Positions 18,401 to 27,400 of a DNA stretch of 64,000 bases are shown one piece after another. How positions within the stretch are numbered: position 1 is the stretch's first letter; every line of letters starts with the position of its first letter. The notes under the pieces are model-generated. The model did no database searches and was not told where the DNA came from. It saw only the letters and a program-made list of their open reading frames with translations. This stretch comes from M3007 sp032115775 (GTDB lineage: Bacteria > Bacteroidota > Bacteroidia > Chitinophagales > Saprospiraceae): contig JAUMBL010000073.1 in NCBI GenBank assembly GCA_032115775.1, positions 1 to 64,000 on the forward strand, given 5' to 3'. Position numbers and translations under genes: made by a program.

Positions 18401-21400
18401 AGCCGTCCAAGTACGCGTGATGCCGTACTGGTTCGGGCAGGTACCCGGAACTTCTACTTCAGAGAATTCGACATCAACGGTTCCTAAGCAGTTGTCGGAC
18501 GCCGTTACATTCGCAACAGCCGGCACTTGCTCGGAGCAGGAAACGCTTACTGTAGCGGCGGGCAGGTTACCCAGCACAGGCGCCACGAGGTCGTTCACCG
18601 TGATTGTTTGTACGTGCGAGATCGCGTTTCCGCAATCGTCTTCAGCCGTCCAGGTACGAACCAGTACGTTGCCGTCATTCGGGCCTGCGCCCGGCTGCCA
18701 GGTTTCGCTCAGTTCGATATCTACCGGCTGGTTGCAATTGTCAGAAGCCGTCAGGGTAGCCGCAGCCGGAACCGCTTCGCCGCAATTCAGCGTCAGGTTA
18801 CCGGGCAGCGTGCTCGTCCAAGTCGGCGCTTGCGTGTCATTCACCGTGATCGTCTGTACGAAGGACGTCGCGTTACCGCAGTCGTCTTCGGCCGTCCAGG
18901 TACGGCGAATTTGGTATTGGTTCGGGCAGGTACCCGGAACTTCTACCTCGCTAAATTCGAGATCAACCGGCTGGTTGCAGTTGTCGCTGGCGGTTACCGT
19001 AGTCGGTACTGCCGGCACCTGCTCGGAGCAGGATACGCTAACCGATGCGAGCGGCAGGCCGTTCAGCACAGGCGCTTGCGTATCGTTGATCGTAATCGTT
19101 TGTACGAAAGAAGTGATGTTACCGCAGTCGTCCTCCGCCGTCCAGGTACGCGTGATCGCATACTGGTTCGGGCAGGTACCCGGAATTTCCACTTCGCTAA
19201 ATTCTACATCAACCGGCGCGTTGCAATTGTCGGTTGCGACAACGATCGCAACTTGCGGCACTTGCTCGGAGCAGGATACGCTGACCGATGCAACCGGCAG
19301 GCCGGTCATGATCGGCGCCTGGTTGTCATTGATAACAATCGTCTGAACGAAAGAGGTAATGTTACCGCAATCGTCTTCAGCAGACCAGGTACGCGTGATG
19401 ATGTACTGGTTCGGGCAAGTGCCCGGCGTTTCTACTTCGAAGAACTCGATGTCAACCGGCTGGTTGCAGTTGTCCGTAGCCACGACGATACCCACCGTCG
19501 GCACCTGCTCGGAGCAGGATACGTTAACGAGGGCAACGGGCAGACCGACCATAACCGGCGCTTGGTTGTCGTTGATGGAGATCGTCTGTACGAAGGAAAC
19601 AATGTTACCGCAATCGTCTTCGGCCGTCCAAGTACGACGAATCTGGTATTGGTTCGGGCAAGTACCCGGAACTTCTACCTCGCTGAACTCGATATCAACC
19701 GGCTGGTTGCAGTTGTCAGAAGCCGTTACAATGGCGACGGCCGGAACCGATTCAGAGCAGGTTACTGCTACCGAAGCGGCGGGCAGGCCGGCAAATACCG
19801 GCGCTTCCGAGTCATTGATCGAGATCGTCTGAACGAAGGATACTGCGTTGCCGCAATCGTCTTCTGCCGTCCAGGTACGACGGATCTGGTACTGGTTCGG
19901 GCAAGTACCCGGAACCTCTACTTCGCTGAATTCCAAATCAACCGGTTGGTTGCAGTTGTCCGTAGCCGTTACGCCGGCTACAGCCGGAACTTGCTCCGCG
20001 CAGGATACGCTGACGGAAGCGGCGGGCAGGTTCGCGAGAACCGGCGCCGTTACGTCGTTGATCGTGATAACCTGTACGAAGGAAGCGATATTACCGCAGT
20101 CATCTTCTGCCGACCAGGTACGCGTGATGCTGTACTGGTTCGGGCAGGTACCCGGAATTTCTACTTCGCTGAATTCCAGATCAACCGGCGCGCCGCAGTT
20201 GTCGGTCGCCGTTACGTTGGGCACTTGCGGTACTTGCTCGGAGCAAGATACGTTGACAAATGCCGCGGTTGGCAGACCGGCGAGTACCGGGGCTACGATA
20301 TCCGAAATATTGATCGTTTGTACGAAAGAAGCGATGTTACCGCAGTCGTCTGCCGCCGTCCAGGTACGCGTAATGCTGTACTGGTTCGGGCAGGTACCCG
20401 GTACTTCCACTTCAAAGAAGTCTACGTCCACCGGAGCGCCGCAGTTATCCGTAGCCGATACCGTTGGTACGGCAGGAACCTGCTCGGAGCAGGATACGCC
20501 GACCGTAGCCGTGGGCAGGCCGGAGAGAACCGGCGCCTGGGTGTCGCTGATCGTGATCGTTTGTACGAAAGAAGTCGCGTTACCGGCGAAGTCAACCGCC
20601 GTCCAAGTACGCGTGATGCTGTACTGGTTCGGGCAGGTACCCGGTACTTCTACTTCCGTGAAATCAAAATCAATCGTGCCTTGGCAGTTATCGGATACCG
20701 TAACGGCAGCCACTGCAGGTACTTGTTCGGAGCAGGAAACGTTCACAAACGCCTGGGGCAGGTTTGCCAGCACCGGCGCAGTTACATCATTTACCGTGAT
20801 TGTTTGTACATAAGAGATCGCATTGCCGCAATCGTCTTCTGCCGTCCAGGTACGAACCAGCGTGTTGCCGTCGTTCGGACCTGCGCCAGGCTGCCACGTT
20901 TCGTTGAACTCAACGTCCACCGGTGCGCCGCAGTTATCAGAAGCCGTCAGGGTAGCAGCGGCCGGGATGGTCTCGCCGCATGCCAGCGATGCGTTCGCGG
21001 GCAGCGTGCTCGTCCAAGTGGGCGCTTGCGTATCGCTGATCGTAATCGTCTGAACGAAGGAAGTTGCGTTGCCGCAAACGTCCACTGCCGTCCAAGTGCG
21101 TACGATCTGGTACTGGTTCGGGCAAGTGCCCGGTACTTCTACTTCCGTGAAATCAAAATCAACCACCGTTCCGCAGTTGTCGGAAACCGTCACAGGGGCA
21201 ACAGCAGGCACTTTCTCTGCGCAATCTACCAGAACGGTAGCAGCAGGCAGGTTAGCCAATACCGGTGCGACGTTGTCGTTGATCGTGATTACTTGTTCGC
21301 GGGAAGTGATATTGCCGCAATCGTCTTCCGCCGTCCAGCGACGGATGATCGTAAAGCTGTTCGTGCACAGACCCGGGTAGATAGACTCGCTGAATTCAAC

Positions 21401-24400
21401 ATCAACCGGACGGTTGCAGTTATCCGTAGCCGTTTGGGCCGGGATAAGCGGCACATCGTCAGCGCAGTCGCCGTTTACAACAGCGGCGGGCGCTTGCTCA
21501 TTCCACACAGGAGCCTGGGTATCCAGGATCGTGATCGTCTGGATGTGCTCGCGGGAATTACCGCAATCATCTTGCACATACCAGCGGCGTTTTACCACGA
21601 GATCGTTCGGGCAGGTGCCCAGATCCGTCGTTTCATAGAATTCGACATTCAGAGGCGCACCGCAATTGTCGGTGGCCGTCAGTACTTCAGCCGTATTTAC
21701 AGCCTCAGCGCAATCAGCCGTATAGTTGGCCGGGAGCGTCGTTTCAACCCAGTTGGGTTGCGTAACATCGTTCACCGTAACCGTCTGGCTGCGCGTAACT
21801 ACGTTGCCGCAGTCATCTTGCGCTTTCCAACGGCGGATCAACATGAAGCGGTTGGCGCAGGTACCCGGAAGGAATTCCTCGGAGTAATCTACCACCACTT
21901 GAATACCGCAGTTGTCGGTAGCCGTGTAAACAGGAGCAGCCGTTACATTCTCGGCGCAGTCCGTAGATACGTTCGCGGCAGGCGCTTCGTTCCAAACGGG
22001 TGCTTGAATGTCGCTGACGATAATCGTCTGTACGTGCTTCACGAGGTTACCGCAGAGGTCTTCTGCAGTCCACGTGCGTACGATCGAGAACTGGTTCGGG
22101 CAGTCGCCGGGGCGCAGTTCTTCGCTATAGATTACCTGAACAGCACCGTCGCAGTTGTCCGTAGCCGTTAGAACGGCAGCAGCAGGAACTTCCTGCGCGC
22201 AGGAAACTGTCAGACCGCCGGGCAGCGACTCGTTAAACGTCGGTGCGATCTGGTCGTTTACTACGATCGTTTGGAGCGTAGTCGAGCGGTTGCCGCACAG
22301 GTCGGAAGCCACCCAGCGACGGATCACCGTGTAACTGTTCGGGCAGTCGCCCGGTACCGTGTATTCGGCAAAATCCACCGTTGCAACACCGCAGTTATCG
22401 GTAGCCATCGGTTGGGAAACCGCCGGAACCAGCGCAGCGCAGATAACAGAAATCGAAGCCTGCACATTAGAGAATGCCGGCGCCTCCGTGTCATTTACCG
22501 TAATAGTTTGTGTGTGAGAATCTACATTGCCGCAAGCATCCGTAGCCACCCAGCGGCGAACGACCTGATACTTGTTCTCGCAACCTTGCGGAACGGTCGT
22601 TTCGCTGAAGTCCACGTTCACCACGCCGCAGTTGTCAGTAGCAGTTACTGCTACAACAGCCGGAACGAGCGCAGCGCAAGATACCGTTGCGTCCGCCGGT
22701 TTGGAGGAAAGCACCGGATTCGTCGTGTCGTTCACCGTAATGGTCTGCGTATGTACGTCTGTGTTGCCACATGCGTCCGTTGCAAGCCAGGTACGGCGGA
22801 TGATGAAGCTATTCGGGCAGCTGGTCGGACCCGGATCAGTCGTCTCGGAGAAAGTCACCGTAACGCTACCGCAGTTATCGGTCGCTCCGATCGTCGGAGG
22901 AGCCGAAACAGCTGCTGCGCACTGGTGGGTTTCGTTCAGCGGGCGGGAAGTGAGTACCGGATTCTCATCGTCGTTGATCGTGATGACCTGAACCAGCGTC
23001 GCACGGTTGCCGCAAATATCCGAAGCAACCCAGGTACGGGTTACCACGAACTTATTCGGGCAGGTGGGCGCGCCGGAGCCGGACAGGCTCGTGATCGTTT
23101 CGTTGAAATTAATCGTCACGCCACCGCAGCCGTCACCGTCTGCAGCAGTTACAGTCGGCGCTACCGGTACTTCGCCTGCGCAAGTACCATTCACCGCGCT
23201 CAGCGAAGCCGGGCTGAATACCGGCGCCGTAGCGTCTTCCAGATATGTGAAGGACTGAGAGCAAACAGAGGTATTACCTGCCGCGTCCCATGCCGTGTAC
23301 GTACGGGTGATTACTTTCACGCCATCGTTCGGGCAAGAGGAGAAGCCGTTGTCGTAATCGCTGGATTCCAGCAGCGTGACGCCACAGTTATCCGTGATCG
23401 TACCGCCAAAGTTGTTGATGGCAAACGGCGCCGGAAGGGCCGTGTTGCAGGTCAGATCCGCAACGTTGGACGGGCACACGAGGGTCGGCGCCTGATCGTC
23501 TTCTACCGTTACGTTGAAGTTGCAGTACACCGTAAAGCCGGAGGGGCTGGTGTAGCTGTATGAAACAACGGTGTTACCGATCGGGAAGGTCGAGCTAGAG
23601 AGTAAGCCCTGAACCAAACCACCCTCTTTCGGGTTTCCACAGCCGTCGTTGAACAACGGCGTATTGTAGGTGACTACCGCATTGCAAACATCGGCATCCG
23701 TGCCTACCGTGATATCGGCAGGGCACTGTGCGATGCCGGGCTGCTGCATGTCTTCTATGTTCACCGCAACGGTGCAGGTAGCCTCATTCGCGATCGGAGA
23801 GCAGTCAGCCACGCGAAGCGTGACCAGTACCGTGGTATTTACATCGGCGCAGGTGAAAATTACCTTATCGCCAAATAAGCCGTCGCGACCTACTTCTATC
23901 ACGCAAACAACGCAATTGTCGGTGCTGCCAAGATCAAAGAAGCTGGCTGGCTCTTCCGTATCACCGTCCGGCTCCAAGTTAATGGTAACCGGCGAGCCGA
24001 TGCACTTAGCTGTGGGCGCTTGGGTGTCGGAAATTTCTACCGTGATCGTGCAGGTACTTACGTTGCCGCAAGCATCCGTAGCGGTGTAATACACTTCAGT
24101 CGTACCGATCGGGAACTGCGCACAGTCCGTAGCGGAATTCTGAATGAAATTCACCATGACCGTCGGGTCGCTGGCGGTCACCACGACGCGCGGGGTGTCG
24201 CAGGGGCCGACCGGGAACATACAGTTGTCGTAAGGCAGCGGACGCTCCCAGCATTTTACCTGATAGCAGTCGTTCGTTACCACGTCGGCGATGATCGTCT
24301 GCGGGCATTTTTCCCACAGCGGAGCCTCATCATCTTTCACGGTAATAATGTAAGAGACCGTATCGGCGTTGCCGTGTTCGTCGCGCGTGTAGAACGTAAT

Positions 24401-27400
24401 GCGGTATTGATCGTCCGGATTCATCGGCGTCTCGAATGCGCATTTCGGTCCTTTTTCAAACACATAGTCCAAATCAATATCCCGGGAAACCTGCAGGCGG
24501 AAGTTAGGCGTCGCGAAGCCGGTAGCCGGATTGATCGTTACGAATGCATTGTTGATTTCTTTTTCAACCTGCATTGTGTAGCAGGCAATCGTGCAATTCT
24601 CCGTGATCTGGGGCGGCGTGATGGTCACGTTCGCCTTGCAGTCGAATTCCGTACGTGCAGAGGTCGTAACCGTCACGTCCGCGATAACGGGGAAAGCGGG
24701 CGCCTGTACATCGCGTACTGTGATCCAGGTATTGCAAATATTGGCATTGCCGCAGGAATCAATGACCTGCAGGGCAATTGCAATCGTTTGCGCGTTATTC
24801 GTGGCTGCGTTACAATTGTTGATATCAACAATGTCGGCGCAGGTGAATACTTTAGACGTCGTGTACGGACCGTCTGGAATGCTGGTAACACCCAGCGGCA
24901 ATTCATCGCGGGAGAATTCGAGGACCAGCGAACCGGCGCAATTGTCCGCACTGCTGTTGTCGAATTGCGATGCATTGACTGTTACCGTACCATCCGTACC
25001 AAGATCTACCGTGTCGGGTTTGCAGTTTGCCGTCGGTTTGACGTTATCAACCACCGTAATCGTTTGCGTCACGATGGCGCTGTTACCCGTGCAGTCCGTA
25101 ATCTGATACCGACGGAAAACCTTGAGCGTATCGTCCGCGCAACCGTCGCCGCCGTTGTTCGACTCGAGGTCGGGGCGCGCAACGACCGTGATCTGCGGCA
25201 GCGTAGCGCAATTGTCAGAAATACCGGTAACCACACCTATATTATAGGCCGGCAGGTCTTCCACACAATTGTAGTTTGCCGGCGTAGCCGTAGCGGTCGG
25301 CGCCGTGTTATCCGTCAGGGTAACCCGTGCCGTACGGCTGACCGTGTTTCCGCAGGAATCGCTGGCGACGAACGTTACGATCGTCGTGTAACCGGTATCC
25401 TTCGCGCATTGGAGCGCGGCGAATACATTAGCGACGGTATTGGGCGAGGTGGAGTACAGTACGTCCGAGCAGTTGTCGGTTGCCGTACCGTTTCCGTTTG
25501 CGGTCAGCCAGTTTTGGATCAGCGTCACCTCATTGCCTGGGTCATCGCAAGCGATGGTCAGCGGCGTGGGATCTACCGTCCATGTCGGCAGGATCGTATC
25601 CTGCACCGTCACCAGGCGACTGACTACAGACGTGTTGTTTGCACAGTCAGCCAGCTGATAGCGCTGACGAATAATAATAGGACTTGCCTTGCAGCCGGTA
25701 CCGTTTACGATGACCTGCGGGGTCAGTGTCGTAACCGTCACCGTGCCGGAGCAGTTATCCGTTGCGTCGAGTACGTCTGTGATATCTTGCGTAATATCTG
25801 CTACACAGGAGACCGTTACGTTGGCCGGGTTGGAGGCCGTCGGGCCTTCCAGATCGAACAGCGTGATTACTGCCGTACTCGTAGAAGTATTTCCACAGGC
25901 ATCCGTAGCCGTGAACGTCACCGTTTGGCTGCGGGTAGATGCAGAAGACGGGCACCAGTTGCGCAGGTTGGCAATCAACGCAGAAGCCGTCGTATTATTA
26001 GTAATCGTCACCGGCGTGTTGCACAGATCGGAAGCCGCGCCGTCATCACCGTGGTTGTTCAACCAGTCGGTGATGCGCTGATCCGTAACTGTGCAGCTCA
26101 ATGTAACCGTGTTCGGATTATTCGTCCAGAAAGGAGCAACGTCATCCTTGATGCGGATTTCCTGTGTCACTAACAGCGAAGGCGTGGTCGGGTCGCAGTC
26201 GTCCACCTGATAAGTACGGGTGATGACATCGTAGGGGGAACCACAGCCGGTAACCGTAGCCGGCACGTCGCTGACCCAAACAATCGTCAGGTCTTCTTGC
26301 GGCGTGCAATTATCCGTCACGTGCGGGCGCACGCTTTCCGGATTGGGCGGCGGGATCAGGTTAATGCAGTCGTACGGACCGCCTTCTCCGCCATCCCCAA
26401 GGATATTCAGGCCGGATGTAGTCCACGTTTGGCCACCCGGAAGCGGACCGTTGCTGTCGAACAGCGTGGGCGCCTGCGAGTCAATCAGAATAATTTTTGC
26501 AGAAGCCGAAGTTTCGTTACCGCAAGCATCCTGGATTGTAAACACCACTTCCACTTCGCGCGGCAGCGGCGAGCAGGCGCTCGGCATGTGATCGCGAACC
26601 GTAGCAGCAAACAACGGCGCGGAGTAAGCGCATCCGACCTGATTGGAGAGGCAGAACAGTATTCCCGGGAGAATCGGATCTCCGCAGTTGTCCGAGTACG
26701 TGGCGCCGCCAATTGAAATCAGCCATGCTTGTACTGCCAAATCCGCAATGATGGGGAAGTTAGCATAGTTTTGGCATTGGAGCGTCAGGTTGGCTGGCGG
26801 CGTCAGGAACACCGGCGGCGTTTCGTCCGACACCGTGATCAATTGCGTGCAGGTACGCGTGTTACGGCTTTGATCCGTAGCCGTAAAGGTGCGAACAAAA
26901 CGGTACTTGTTTGCACAAAGCGTGTCAGTCTTAGGTCCGTCAGAATACGTCACATTAACAGTGCAGTTGTCAGACACAGTACCTCCGATCGAGGAGAACT
27001 GTGCCGGCGTCATCAGAGCAGGCGGGTTAGCCGCGATCTGTTCGTTCGCACAAGTGTAGGTCTTGGCCGGCGGACACGCCAAGGTCGGGCGTGTACAATC
27101 GGCGATGTAGATTCGGAATGGAAGCGCGCTAGACCGGCAGGGATCTACCCCCTGCTGGAAAATCTCGCGCGTGACCCAAACTTCCGTGTAGTCACCCACG
27201 CCTGCCGAAATATTCGCGCAGGTGCGTGTGTACAAGGGGTGGCCGACAACAACTTCCTGCGGATCGTCCGCATTGCCCAGGATATTGTCCGCGCCGTCCG
27301 GATCATCCGGATCGGCCGTCCAAACTCGCACCCTGGTACAACTCGGATTAGAAGTTGTTGTGAAAGGCCCAAGCAGACTCGCGTTGAGGTTGGTCTGGCC

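Noticed and set aside
9593..18487. 2964-codon open frame on the plus strand inside the giant gene, and further frames at 18527-22171 and 24020-26173.
   Set aside because: They are antisense shadows of the 243-bp tandem array: a repeat lacking a stop in one antisense frame gives a very long frame. Their translations are low-complexity periodic sequences rich in Arg and Val with no domain features.
15335..22882. Regular repeats considered as a CRISPR array.
   Set aside because: The unit is 243 bp, lies within one open reading frame and has no unique spacers.
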